Shown: in pieces, positions 50,043 through 59,673 of the stretch | Position numbering within the stretch: position 1 is the stretch's first letter | Layout: every line of letters begins with the position of its first letter | Assembly (NCBI GenBank): GCA_022768325.1 | Contig: JALEMI010000053.1 | Coordinates: 62,001-126,000, forward strand | Reading direction: 5' to 3' | Origin: Bacteroidales bacterium | GTDB taxonomy: Bacteria > Bacteroidota > Bacteroidia > Bacteroidales > Marinilabiliaceae | DNA length: 64,000 nucleotides | Notes under the pieces: generated by a model | Seen by the model: the letters and a program-made list of their open reading frames with translations, nothing else | Told to the model about the DNA's origin: nothing | Database searches by the model: none | Position numbers and translations under genes: made by a program

Positions 50043-51026
50043 ATGCTCGACCTCAATTATAGGTGTGGCTCGGAGGAGTCGTATGTAAGTTTCGATTCTT
50101 TCATTAACCTCGACGGATGCAATGCCGCCGACACAAAGGTTATCAAGAAAGACGGCAGCCTCTGCACCCTGACGGAGCGCAATTACCACGACTTCACATA
50201 CGCCCGTCAGCACATGGTTGTCACGAAGCCTTTTGAAGTGGACATCTGCCATCGCGCCACACACCCATACTTCATCTTGACGGCACTCACGCAAGGCTGC
50301 ATCGCCAAGAGGGGTATCTTGGACCTCGACTGCAGCGTAGGCGACGCCCAGTTGAGCCTCGACACGGGTTATACCTCAAAATGGAGCGTCGACAAGGTGG
50401 GCCGTGTGACGCAGGAGATGATAATCCTCCCCTTCTCGTTCATCGAGCGCATGGAGGAGCGTTATCCCGAGGTCTTCGGCAAAATGGCGACTGCCATGAG
50501 GTCGGGCAATATGGACGAGCGAAACGTAATCTCAAAACGGTTGGACGGCAAGACGTTGCGCTTCCTCTCCGACATTGGGCACAGCGAGGTGCTGGGCAAT
50601 ACCGCCACGGACTTCGTGGAGCACAAGATGCTGCACATCCTCTCGCCCTCGCTCTACAGCTTCGTGGGGCTCGAAGCCGCCAATCTGGCCACAATCCCCA
50701 TGCGCGACAAGATGCACGACGCGAAGCAGATTGTCGAGGAGAGGCTCGCCACGCCTCCCAGCATTGCGGAGCTCGCCTCCATGGTCGGCACCAACGAGTG
50801 CACCCTCAAGAGCGCGTTCCGTAAGGAGTTCGGTGAGACCGTCTTCGGCCTCATCTTCCGTCTCCGCATGGAGAAGGCGGCAAAGCTCATCATGCGTGGC
50901 GACTTGCCCATGACCGACATCGCGCTGAGCCTCGGCTACGACTATCCCAGCCACTTCACCTCGGCCTTCCGCCGCTTCTACGGCCAGTCGCCCACAGAAT
51001 TCAGAATGTCACACGTAAGGGGGTAA
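50043..51026 (+). CDS. AraC-family transcriptional regulator
   Basis: 327 aa; C-terminal SIAELASMVGTNECTLKSAFRKEFGETVFGLIFRLRMEKAAKLI...DIALSLGYDYPSHFTSAFRRFYGQSPTEFR. Confidence 0.93.
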   Translation: MLDLNYRCGSEESYVSFDSFINLDGCNAADTKVIKKDGSLCTLTERNYHDFTYARQHMVVTKPFEVDICHRATHPYFILTALTQGCIAKRGILDLDCSVGDAQLSLDTGYTSKWSVDKVGRVTQEMIILPFSFIERMEERYPEVFGKMATAMRSGNMDERNVISKRLDGKTLRFLSDIGHSEVLGNTATDFVEHKMLHILSPSLYSFVGLEAANLATIPMRDKMHDAKQIVEERLATPPSIAELASMVGTNECTLKSAFRKEFGETVFGLIFRLRMEKAAKLIMRGDLPMTDIALSLGYDYPSHFTSAFRRFYGQSPTEFRMSHVRG

Positions 51027-51166
51027 CACACCGCGTGAGAAACGGATGGTCGCCTAACCCATCCACATCTTCACAAGCAACATCTCACATGAACGCCCCA
51101 CCCGGCAGGGTGCTAATCCCCCTCAGGGTGGAGGCTACCGGCTAAACGCTTCTCAATCATAGAATC

Positions 51167-51209
51167 TCCGCCAAACGTTTTTGTGCGACAGCCCGAAATG
51201 TTTGGCGGA
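51167..51209. repeat. Inverted repeat tccgccaaacgttt / aaatgtttggcgga
   Basis: 13 of 14 positions pair around a 15-nt spacer in a non-coding 640-bp gap. Confidence 0.7.
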
Positions 51210-51663
51210 AATTGTTTGTGTGTCAAGACACTTCCCCTCTTTCTCCACGCACCGAACCACCACACAGCAACACATGAGCGACGGCTCTCTACTCTGCACG
51301 GGCGAGGGAAACCCCGACTGAAACAGCTCCGCCCCACACGGCGCAGGGCGTGTAATGAGCCGCACACAAGCCTACGCCCAGAATAAAATGGAGGACTTTC
51401 AAGCGGACATGAGCGGCATATACTCAGAAAGCGTCAACGACTTCTCTCTCGACGAGTCACCCATGACATATAAGCCAACGGAGGAGATAATGTCCAACTT
51501 TTCCCCCACCGCAACCATCAACATCACTACGCCACCCAACACTCAACTTCAAGGCATCCAAATAAAAGAAGCCTCTCCCCCACCCCTCGCCCCACACGAC
51601 AGTCATTATAGTATTACCCTTTTTTATTAACTTCGTGTTCAATAAAAAACACGCGGACTAATC

Positions 51664-52233
51664 ATGCCCAATCACCTATACCTGACAAGAATAGGGACCA
51701 GAGACCCACGTTTCGACCCATCGATGGAACTAATGAACAGCACATTCCCCGACAGCGAGCGTCGCCATGAGGACGAACTCCGAGGGATAGTGGAGGTAAA
51801 CCCAATATTTGCGTTCAACGTCATCATGGACGAGGGTCAACGGGCGGGCTTCATCACCACCTGGAACTTCGGGAAGTTCATCTACGTGGAGCATTTCGCC
51901 GTAGAGCCAAAGTTTCGCGGTCATGGCATAGGGATGCTGACTATCCGCGCGTTGCAGTCCTCGTCAGCCCTGCCGATAGTGCTCGAAGTTGAGCCGCAGG
52001 ACACGTCGGACACGGCTGCCCGTCGCATAAACTTCTACCAAAGGGCTGGATTCAACCTCTGGGCGACGCCATACTCACAACCGTCGTACGGCAAGGGTAA
52101 GACGTCGTTGCCAATGGCACTCATGGCCTATCAACTTGAAGAGACGCCAGAATGTACACAAATTGTCAAGGCGATACTCTACAAGAATGTCTATAAAGTT
52201 AAAAGTATAGACATCCCACACGCCATTTTTTAA
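51664..52233 (+). CDS. GNAT-family N-acetyltransferase
   Basis: 189 aa; YVEHFAVEPKFRGHGIGMLTIRALQSS, RINFYQRAGFNLWATPYSQPSY. Confidence 0.88.
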   Translation: MPNHLYLTRIGTRDPRFDPSMELMNSTFPDSERRHEDELRGIVEVNPIFAFNVIMDEGQRAGFITTWNFGKFIYVEHFAVEPKFRGHGIGMLTIRALQSSSALPIVLEVEPQDTSDTAARRINFYQRAGFNLWATPYSQPSYGKGKTSLPMALMAYQLEETPECTQIVKAILYKNVYKVKSIDIPHAIF

Positions 52234-52266
52234 GACACCAAAACACTTCCACCCCTCATTTGTCGC

Positions 52267-52274
52267 TATATTTG
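52267..52274 (+). promoter_or_regulatory. -7 element TATATTTG upstream of the 1155-aa gene
   Basis: TAnnTTTG match; ATG at 52349. Confidence 0.45.
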
Positions 52275-52348
52275 TAGCAACAAGAACCCAATTCGAGGCG
52301 GGACCAGGTCCCCAAAAACTATGCCGCCTCAAAACACAATAGACGAAA

Positions 52349-55300
52349 ATGAAAGAAAAGAGCCAAAAGGAGAAAGCCGTCTGCAAAGACAGGCGAGAAA
52401 TGATTGAATACATCAATCTGCAGCTCGCAGCTCTTGGTCAGCCCACATTCCAAGACAACGCCGAGAGCGAGGTCACACTGGCCAACGCCAAGTTCATGGA
52501 CCTCACCAAAGACCTGGTCAACAGCTACCGCGAGAAGACGCGCCTCCTGGGGCAGCACCTGTGTCCCGTGGACCAACGCATCCAGAGCTTCATCGACGAC
52601 TACCTGAAAGACGTCAAGTCGCCCGACCAGTGCAAGCTGCCGACAGAGTCGCTCATCCTTAGCCAGAAAGGCCTCGCAAGGGAGCTGAGCCTCCCACCCA
52701 ACTCAAACTCCTTCTTTGGCAAATACGTCTCCACCTACCGCGTTAAGCAGGGCATCTTGAACAACCCCCTTAACGACAAGCGCACAACAAAAGGGACGTT
52801 CCACATAGCCGAGGGCGGCCTCCCCATCCCCGTAGACAAGAAAGCCGTCCCCAAGGTGGCTTTCGCCCGAATGCTCGAAGTGGCTCTGCACCCAACGGGC
52901 GACATCAACATCCTACCCTTCACGTCCAATCAGCCCGAGAAAGCGCACACCATGGTGACGCTTCTTGTGCGCCCCATTGTCGTCCCCGAAGTGCCGGGCG
53001 TAATGACGCGCCGCAGCATGGAGATTCACCTCTTTGCCCCGGGCAGCCTCGTCAGCTCCCTCGACTTCGTTGAGACCGTATTCGGCAACGCTGGAGACCC
53101 CACCCTGCCCAACAACGACGCGGCTCTCGACATCGACCACTGGACAGGCCACACGGGCTGCATAATCTTCGCTCCCCAACTTCTCCAGCTTAAGAAAAAA
53201 GACCTGGGCCTGCCCCACTACGACAACGCCACCGAGCGTCAACGCGCTGAGGGTATGTGCTGGCGCGACGAGAGCGAGCTTTACAACGACGGCAGCTCCT
53301 TCAAGGTTACTGCCCGCGACGAGCGTGGCGTAGTGGTCACACTCATTGCCGACAACTATTTCGGATACGCCAAGAAGGAGATCAAGACCGAGATAAACTA
53401 CTCGGCCAACCTCTTCGGCCTTGCCGAGGAGGAACATGCCGGCGGCGCAATAGCTTTCTCGCGCTCCATCATGTCAGACGACATCATCGGCGAACTCTAC
53501 TCCAACAAGCAAGACGGCCTCTACACCTTCGAAGAGGCCATGTCGCTCCTGGGCGACCGCGTCGAGATAAACCCCGACGGCTATGCGGTGGACAAGAAGT
53601 ATCCGCAAGTGATATACATCCCAGAGAACGCCGACATCCACATCGAGCAGACCATAATATCGTGGATGCACAACGGTCAGGAGAAGACCCTACCGCTCAG
53701 CCCCGAAAAGATATACATCCACCCGTCGGGCAACAAGTTCCAGTTGGCAAAGCACCCGCAGCAGCCTCTGTGGCGCATCATCAACACGTCGCCCGAAGGA
53801 ATGCTGTGCCACAAGCCTTGCACGGTGTCCGGTGGCGGCAAGAGCGAAATCTCCAAGTCGATGCAGAACGCCATCATCTACGGCCCGTTCAACATCGTGA
53901 ACCTTGAAGAGGACTTCCGCAAAGCCGACGAGATAATCAACCACGACTACACCAACCGATGGAAGCACGTAGATGCGGACGCTAAGCCAAGCCGCACCTT
54001 CCTGAGCAACAAGAGAGCCTTAGGCTCAGCTGTCAAGCTCTTGACACCGTCGGATATGTACAGCGACGAGTACAACGAATGGCTCAGAAGCATACCTGAG
54101 CACATCCGCTCGCTGGTCCTCTTCGTGAAGCGTCTCTATCGCAACGAGAACGAAAAGGGCAACTGGAAGGATTACATGAGCGTCCAGATTATCAACGGCC
54201 GCCAAGGCACGACACTCATGTACAAGAACAAGCAGGTTATCGGTACCTACGTCCGCATAGGCTTCAACCCCGAGGGCAACTGGCTGCTGCATAAGCTTCG
54301 CTCCGACTTCGTGCCGAGCCTCAAGATACAGGTGGAGGACGACATCACGGCATCCGTCACCGTCCCAGCCACCAACATCCGCAACCTCAACCCACAGTTC
54401 AACAACCCAAGCGTCAAGCTCGTCGAGAACTGCGAGTTCCGCCTCTTCCAACGTCCCGACGAGGCAATAAACCGCGGATATGACAAAGAGGCCGAGGCCG
54501 ATATGTGCAAGCCGAACTCCTTCCTGACCAACTACGAGCCTCTGACGAAGAAAGACGCCCTGGCCCTGAAGGACGACGCCATAAACTTCGACCTCTACAC
54601 CCAGCCCGTCAAGGACCTCGTGAACGACTTCATCGAGACGGACGCAGATGAGTTCTTCGCCATCCCGAGCCACCCAAGGCTTGTGCGCGGCCTCCCAACC
54701 AAGAACCCCCGTTACCTCCAGTTCAACAAGAACTCTGTGGAGAACGTCAGCACATACGTTGCCGAGATTGGCGTACGCCTGCATCGCAAGATTGTAAGCA
54801 GCGAGCCAGTCGTCAACGTGGTGAACGCAGTAATGCCCGGCCGACGCAACAACCCCTCAGACCCCAAGAGCGGCATTCGTCCTCTGAGCGTATACAACCC
54901 CATCCACTACCAGGAGTTGCCCGAGCTCTTCATGGACTTCACGTGCTCTCTGACGGGCAAGTCGCCATCCACGACAGGTGCGGGAAGTGAGGGCGCATTG
55001 ACCAAGGCCCCGTTCAATATGCTCTGCACGACGACGGACCTGAACAACGCCCTGCTCTGCTTCATCTTGACGGGCTATCAGGGCTTCTCGACCGCCGCAG
55101 GCTACATTGGCAACACCCGTTTTGACCACGACATCTCAATCCTCATCCCCGAGATTTGGGCCCGCCTGGTGCCAGAGGACCGCGACGCAAACTTCTTGAT
55201 AAAGAACGGCTGCTTCGACAAGCTGGAGGACTTTGAGTATAACGGTCAGAAAGTATTGGCCAGCCGTCTTGGATACCGCATCAACGAGAACTTCGCGTTC

Positions 55301-55816
55301 CGATGCATGAACAGGCTCTTCGACGAGCCGCTCTCGGTATTCGACGAGAAGATGCTTAAACCCGAACTCCAGGGCATTGAGCAGTACGTTGACGGCATCA
55401 ACAACATTGTTGAGGCGCAACGCAAGGTGGCTCTCAAGTACTTTGAGGAGGGAAGCGTCGAGGCGGCAATCCCGCCATTAAAGGCTATCATCCACATCAT
55501 GGCATACGGCGAGTACGAGGGCAAGACGATAGACGACCCCGAGATTCGCAATATGTTCAACCGCGACTACGTGATAAACAGCGACTGGTATAAGGAGAGG
55601 CTCGTTGTCAAGCAGCAGCGCGACATCAAGCTCGCTCAGCGTCAGCTTGACTACATCACGTCGTTCCGCAACAGGCCTGAGAATGCCAATTGCATCAACG
55701 ATATGCGTATCGACTACAAGATCGCGAAGTTGAAGGAGCGTCTGCGTCACTTGGAGTCAGACGAGTACCTGAAGTCGCTCGTTGGCACGATAGGTGCTGA
55801 CCCTCTCTTCAAGTAG
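52349..55816 (+). CDS. Large conserved protein, candidate PPi-type phosphoenolpyruvate carboxykinase
   Basis: 1155 aa, no signal or TM; MLCHKPCTVSGGGKSEISKSMQNAIIYGPFNI P-loop-like motif; size matches the ~1100-1150 aa PPi-PEPCK family. Call from recalled family features only. Confidence 0.55.
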   Translation: MKEKSQKEKAVCKDRREMIEYINLQLAALGQPTFQDNAESEVTLANAKFMDLTKDLVNSYREKTRLLGQHLCPVDQRIQSFIDDYLKDVKSPDQCKLPTESLILSQKGLARELSLPPNSNSFFGKYVSTYRVKQGILNNPLNDKRTTKGTFHIAEGGLPIPVDKKAVPKVAFARMLEVALHPTGDINILPFTSNQPEKAHTMVTLLVRPIVVPEVPGVMTRRSMEIHLFAPGSLVSSLDFVETVFGNAGDPTLPNNDAALDIDHWTGHTGCIIFAPQLLQLKKKDLGLPHYDNATERQRAEGMCWRDESELYNDGSSFKVTARDERGVVVTLIADNYFGYAKKEIKTEINYSANLFGLAEEEHAGGAIAFSRSIMSDDIIGELYSNKQDGLYTFEEAMSLLGDRVEINPDGYAVDKKYPQVIYIPENADIHIEQTIISWMHNGQEKTLPLSPEKIYIHPSGNKFQLAKHPQQPLWRIINTSPEGMLCHKPCTVSGGGKSEISKSMQNAIIYGPFNIVNLEEDFRKADEIINHDYTNRWKHVDADAKPSRTFLSNKRALGSAVKLLTPSDMYSDEYNEWLRSIPEHIRSLVLFVKRLYRNENEKGNWKDYMSVQIINGRQGTTLMYKNKQVIGTYVRIGFNPEGNWLLHKLRSDFVPSLKIQVEDDITASVTVPATNIRNLNPQFNNPSVKLVENCEFRLFQRPDEAINRGYDKEAEADMCKPNSFLTNYEPLTKKDALALKDDAINFDLYTQPVKDLVNDFIETDADEFFAIPSHPRLVRGLPTKNPRYLQFNKNSVENVSTYVAEIGVRLHRKIVSSEPVVNVVNAVMPGRRNNPSDPKSGIRPLSVYNPIHYQELPELFMDFTCSLTGKSPSTTGAGSEGALTKAPFNMLCTTTDLNNALLCFILTGYQGFSTAAGYIGNTRFDHDISILIPEIWARLVPEDRDANFLIKNGCFDKLEDFEYNGQKVLASRLGYRINENFAFRCMNRLFDEPLSVFDEKMLKPELQGIEQYVDGINNIVEAQRKVALKYFEEGSVEAAIPPLKAIIHIMAYGEYEGKTIDDPEIRNMFNRDYVINSDWYKERLVVKQQRDIKLAQRQLDYITSFRNRPENANCINDMRIDYKIAKLKERLRHLESDEYLKSLVGTIGADPLFK

Positions 55817-55838
55817 AGATTCTACCCGCAAGTATAGC

Positions 55839-55874
55839 GCGAGGCTTTCTTAATTGAGAGCCTCGCTTTTTTTA
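55839..55874 (+). terminator. Rho-independent terminator
   Basis: gcgaggct...agcctcgc followed by a T run, after the 52349-55816 gene. Confidence 0.85.
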
Positions 55875-55986
55875 TTTCCCCGTTATTAAAGGAGGGGGTA
55901 TGGGGTTTAAAAGGGGAGGATTTGTTACGGGAAAGAGTGTTTTTACGGCGAAGATGCTGACAATATGAGTAAATTAGCGGGAGAAA

Positions 55987-56312
55987 TGAGAACAACTAAG
56001 AGGTATCGTTTTGTTGCGGCTATGGCGTTGTTGATGACGCTGATGGCTGTGAACATTGTGAAGGCGTTGCACTTTCACGATGCCTCTGAGTGTGCGCATC
56101 ATACGTGCGCAGAGGCTGGGGAAGGTTCTTCTTGCGACTCCTCGTGTTCGATATGTGATTTTGTTCTGCCTCCTTTTGTGGAGGCAAGTCCTTTAGAGGT
56201 TTCTTTTGAAAGTGCGTGTGTCGCGCCGCAGGATGCTCGGATATGCCAATTGGCATGGCAAGCGGAAGTGGCTGTGACATCGCTTAGGGCACCGCCTCAC
56301 CGCGCGGCTTGA
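55987..56312 (+). CDS. Small His/Cys-rich protein preceding a TonB receptor
   Basis: One TM/signal segment then HFHDASECAHHTCAEAGEGSSCDSSCSICDFVLPPF; ATG 55987 inside ORF 55965-56312. Confidence 0.65.
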
Positions 56313-56431
56313 CCTGGTGACTATTTGACACGTCTCGCCCCCGGCGATTCCATGAGCCTTTTGACGTGATGGGCTATGGGCGCGGTGTGCGTTGGACGTT
56401 GGTTTTCTTACAGTTTATTTTTCCCATTGGG

Positions 56432-58591
56432 ATGAAAAAAGAGATGGCGTTTGTCGTCGTCTGCTTTGTCATCATGCCTTGCGTTGCGCTGAAAAGTGAG
56501 AACGCATGGGGAGGTCATACGTCGGTCAGTATGGACACTGTTGTCCGTGCTGATGGCGATGTGACCTTGGGCGAGGTAGTGGTGCGCGGCGACGGTAACA
56601 AAATTGAGACGCAGATGCGTTCGGCACAGAACACGGTAAGCGTTGGCGACGGATATGTTTGCGAGAGCTTATGCGGCTCGCTGATGCAGAGCTTGTCGAA
56701 AATTGCGGGTGTTGGTGCCAGGAGCGTAGGTTCGGGGGCATCGAGCCCTGAGATACGTGGACTTGGCGGAAACCGAATCCTCATTGCTGAGAACGGGATA
56801 AAGCACGAAGGTCAGCAATGGGATGACGACCATGGGCTTGAGATAGACCAATACGCAGTGGAGAAAGCAGTTGTGATGAAAGGCCCTGACGCATTGTCGT
56901 ACGGCTCGGATGCTATATGCGGCGTTGTGAGCATTGAGACAAACAGCGTCCCGCAAGAGGGACTGACAGGCATGGCACGAGTATTCGCAAGGAGCAACAA
57001 CGGGACATTGGGCGTGAACGGTAAGGCAGGTTATAGGCGTGGACGGTTATGGATAAAAGGTAACGTTACGTTGACGGGATATGGCGACTACAAGGTGCCG
57101 ACGGACAGCATTGAGTACTACTCATACTACATAAAGCTGAAAGACGGGCGGCTAAGAAACACGGCTGGACGCGAGGCCGATGGGAACATAGCGTTTGGCG
57201 CTGGCGGCGAGCGTTGGGAGACACGCTTTAGCGTCTCGTCGGTCAATGCGAAGAGCGGATTCTTTGCCAATGCGCATGGGATTGAAGTACGCCTGTCAAA
57301 AATTGACTATGACAAATCGTCGCGCGACATTGACCTGCCCCGCCACACATCGCGACATACGACAATAATGAACCACATGGAGGTAAGAATTGGAAACGGA
57401 ACAGTGACAAACGACATGGGGTGGCAGCGCAACACACAACGGGAGGAGTCAGAACCCGTATCGCACGGATATATGCCCAAGCCCACCGATTTCCTTGAGC
57501 GCAAATTCTTGAAACACACGTTTCAGGACAAGGCGAATGTGCGGTTGATGATGGGTCAGCACGTGGTACGCATAGGCGCAGCCATTGAGACGCAAGTGAA
57601 CCGCAGAGGCGGATGGGGCTTCATCATTCCGGACTTCAAACAGACGTCCATAGGATGTTTTTGCTCGGACCGCCTCATTGTGTCAGACGAGATTATCGTG
57701 AGCTATGGCGTACGATATGACTACGGCAAAATAAACATTGAGAGTTATAACGACTGGTATAAGACACCGACAGCGGATGGCGACTCGGTATTTAAAGAGC
57801 GTTCAAAAGGTTTTCAAAAGGCATTTGAAAGCGTGACATGGTCTGTGGGCATGAGCCATAACATGGGCCAATGGCTGTATAAAGTGAACATTGGGAAAGG
57901 CTTCAGAATGCCAATTGCGAAAGAACTTGGCGCGGACGGTGTGAACTATAACATCTTCAGGTATGAGCAGGGCAATGACGGCCTTGGAACTGAGGAATCG
58001 TATCAAATTGACGCTGGGATATATGGCGAATGGCGCGCGGCATCCTTTGCCGTGACACCCTTTGCAAATTACTTCCCGAACTACATATACCTCTCGCCGA
58101 CATCGCGTTACGTGGAGGGACTTCAACTATATGAATACACCGAGAGCCGCGTGGTACGCCTTGGATTGGAGGCGAGCGGCACATGGCACATAATGCGGAA
58201 TTTGGACATGAACGTGGATTTTGAGTATCTGCGGGCGCGTCAAAAATCGGGCGCGAAAAAGGGATACACCCTACCCTTCTCACCACCAATAAGAATGCGC
58301 GGCGAGCTGCGATATACGTATGGCGGCAAGGGGCGATTTGTGTCGGCAGAAATCGTGTGCGTAGGTCCTCAAGACGAGATTGTCCCGCCCGAAGAGACGA
58401 CACCCGGGCATAGGGAGCTTAACGCCTCGCTGGGATGGGACAAAAGTCTGGGAAATGGGACTTTGCGCATCACGATGCGGGGCGATAACCTGCTTAACAA
58501 AAGGTATTACGACCATACGAGTTTTTACAGGCTGATAGACGTACCGGAGCCTGGGCGTAACGGGTCGATAATGCTGACATACATTTTCTAA
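56432..58591 (+). CDS. TonB-dependent receptor (metal-uptake type candidate)
   Basis: MKKEMAFVVVCFVIMPCVA...DVTLGEVVVRGDG; plug GSGASSPEIRGLGGNRILIAENGIKHEGQQWDDDHGLEIDQYAVEKAVVMKGPDALSYGSDAICGVV; C-terminal ...GSIMLTYIF; start chosen in ORF 56366-58591. Confidence 0.92.
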   Translation: MKKEMAFVVVCFVIMPCVALKSENAWGGHTSVSMDTVVRADGDVTLGEVVVRGDGNKIETQMRSAQNTVSVGDGYVCESLCGSLMQSLSKIAGVGARSVGSGASSPEIRGLGGNRILIAENGIKHEGQQWDDDHGLEIDQYAVEKAVVMKGPDALSYGSDAICGVVSIETNSVPQEGLTGMARVFARSNNGTLGVNGKAGYRRGRLWIKGNVTLTGYGDYKVPTDSIEYYSYYIKLKDGRLRNTAGREADGNIAFGAGGERWETRFSVSSVNAKSGFFANAHGIEVRLSKIDYDKSSRDIDLPRHTSRHTTIMNHMEVRIGNGTVTNDMGWQRNTQREESEPVSHGYMPKPTDFLERKFLKHTFQDKANVRLMMGQHVVRIGAAIETQVNRRGGWGFIIPDFKQTSIGCFCSDRLIVSDEIIVSYGVRYDYGKINIESYNDWYKTPTADGDSVFKERSKGFQKAFESVTWSVGMSHNMGQWLYKVNIGKGFRMPIAKELGADGVNYNIFRYEQGNDGLGTEESYQIDAGIYGEWRAASFAVTPFANYFPNYIYLSPTSRYVEGLQLYEYTESRVVRLGLEASGTWHIMRNLDMNVDFEYLRARQKSGAKKGYTLPFSPPIRMRGELRYTYGGKGRFVSAEIVCVGPQDEIVPPEETTPGHRELNASLGWDKSLGNGTLRITMRGDNLLNKRYYDHTSFYRLIDVPEPGRNGSIMLTYIF
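57802..57829 (+). repeat. Palindrome-family repeat inside TonB receptor coding sequence
   Basis: ttcaaaaggttttcaaaaggcatttgaa, encoding part of KERSKGFQKAFESV. Confidence 0.55.
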
Positions 58592-58625
58592 AGCATTCAT
58601 AAACAACAACATAAACATCAAAACA

Positions 58626-59075
58626 ATGAAGACAAGAGCTTTATTAATGGCAATGGTCTGCACAATGGTGGCAGCATTGACGGCGTGCGACTCAGACGAC
58701 GACAACAACGAGCATCTAACTGGTCCAACAGCCACATTCACGGAAGTAGGACGAGGCAACAGCCACGAAGTGGCAGCCGGCGGCGAGCTTCACGTAGAGG
58801 CTGACATTGAGGCCGAGGGGCTGATTGAGCGCATAACAGTGCGGATAACGACTGGCGCGGACGAGGAGACGCTCGTGGAAGAGACTTGGGAGACGGGAAA
58901 ATACGTCGGTGTGCGCAACACGGAGTTTCATGAACACATCGACATTGCCCCGGAGACGCCCCTTGGAGAGTGTGTGCTGACGCTGTCGGTATGGGATGCG
59001 CAGGGGACAGGCTGCGTAGTCGGTACAACCTTTAACGTGGTAGAGACTGAAACAACGACATCAGATGAAGAGTAA
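58626..59075 (+). CDS. DUF4625-like lipoprotein
   Basis: 149 aa; lipobox ALTACDSDDD; GPTATFTEVGRGNSHEVAAGGELHVEADIEAEGLIERITVRI. Confidence 0.75.
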   Translation: MKTRALLMAMVCTMVAALTACDSDDDNNEHLTGPTATFTEVGRGNSHEVAAGGELHVEADIEAEGLIERITVRITTGADEETLVEETWETGKYVGVRNTEFHEHIDIAPETPLGECVLTLSVWDAQGTGCVVGTTFNVVETETTTSDEE

Positions 59076-59535
59076 GTTATTATGGCTGAGCTGTTTGCTC
59101 ACAGCCGCCGTGGCTATGGCGACCGCGGGATGCGTCGACGAGACGACGAAGGATTTGGAGAAGCCGAAAATATGGGACGACTCCCTACCCGTGAATTGTC
59201 AGGAAGTGCGACGCGGCGATGTACTGCAGGTGCGTTTCACGTTTACTGACAACGTGGAGCTGGGGAGTTACAACATAGAGGTTCACAACAACTTCGACCA
59301 TCATTCGCACTCGACATCGGCAACGGAATGCGAGCAAGAGACAGACAAGGAACCCGTACGCCCGTGGGTGTACAATAAGGACTTTGCTATTGGCGAGGGC
59401 CTTAAGGCATTCGTGGCGGAAATGGAGATTGAAGTCCCTGCGGATGTGGATGCCGGGGATTATCATTTCATGGTGCGGGTGACAGACCAGTCAGGATGGC
59501 AGGAGGTTAAGAGTGTAAGTATCAGGGTTTTGTGA
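59065..59535 (+). CDS. DUF4625-family lipoprotein
   Basis: 156 aa; signal/lipobox ATAGCVDETTKDLEKP; FTDNVELGSYNIEVHNNFDHHSHSTS...; overlaps previous gene by 11 nt. Confidence 0.82.
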   Translation: MKSKLLWLSCLLTAAVAMATAGCVDETTKDLEKPKIWDDSLPVNCQEVRRGDVLQVRFTFTDNVELGSYNIEVHNNFDHHSHSTSATECEQETDKEPVRPWVYNKDFAIGEGLKAFVAEMEIEVPADVDAGDYHFMVRVTDQSGWQEVKSVSIRVL

Positions 59536-59541
59536 GAGGGA

Positions 59542-59569
59542 CAGCCCTTTCATGGGCTGCAACCTTTTT
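59542..59569 (+). terminator. Rho-independent terminator
   Basis: cagccc-tttcat-gggctg then caacctttttt; a second hairpin follows at 59578-59636. Confidence 0.75.
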
Positions 59570-59639
59570 TCTAAGCGAACTCGCCCGGCGGATGCGCAAC
59601 TTCATCAGTATCGCTAATCCGTCCGAGCGAGTTTTTCCG

Positions 59640-59647
59640 TATCTTTG
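59640..59647 (+). promoter_or_regulatory. -7 element TATCTTTG upstream of the Rpn-family gene
   Basis: TAnnTTTG match 26 nt before ATG 59674. Confidence 0.45.
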
Positions 59648-59673
59648 TGAATATCACATAACAACTTAACGCC

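Noticed and set aside
51355-51630. 91-aa ORF in the 51.0-51.7 kb gap
   Set aside because: No ribosome site, no recognisable motif and low-complexity Pro/Thr composition.
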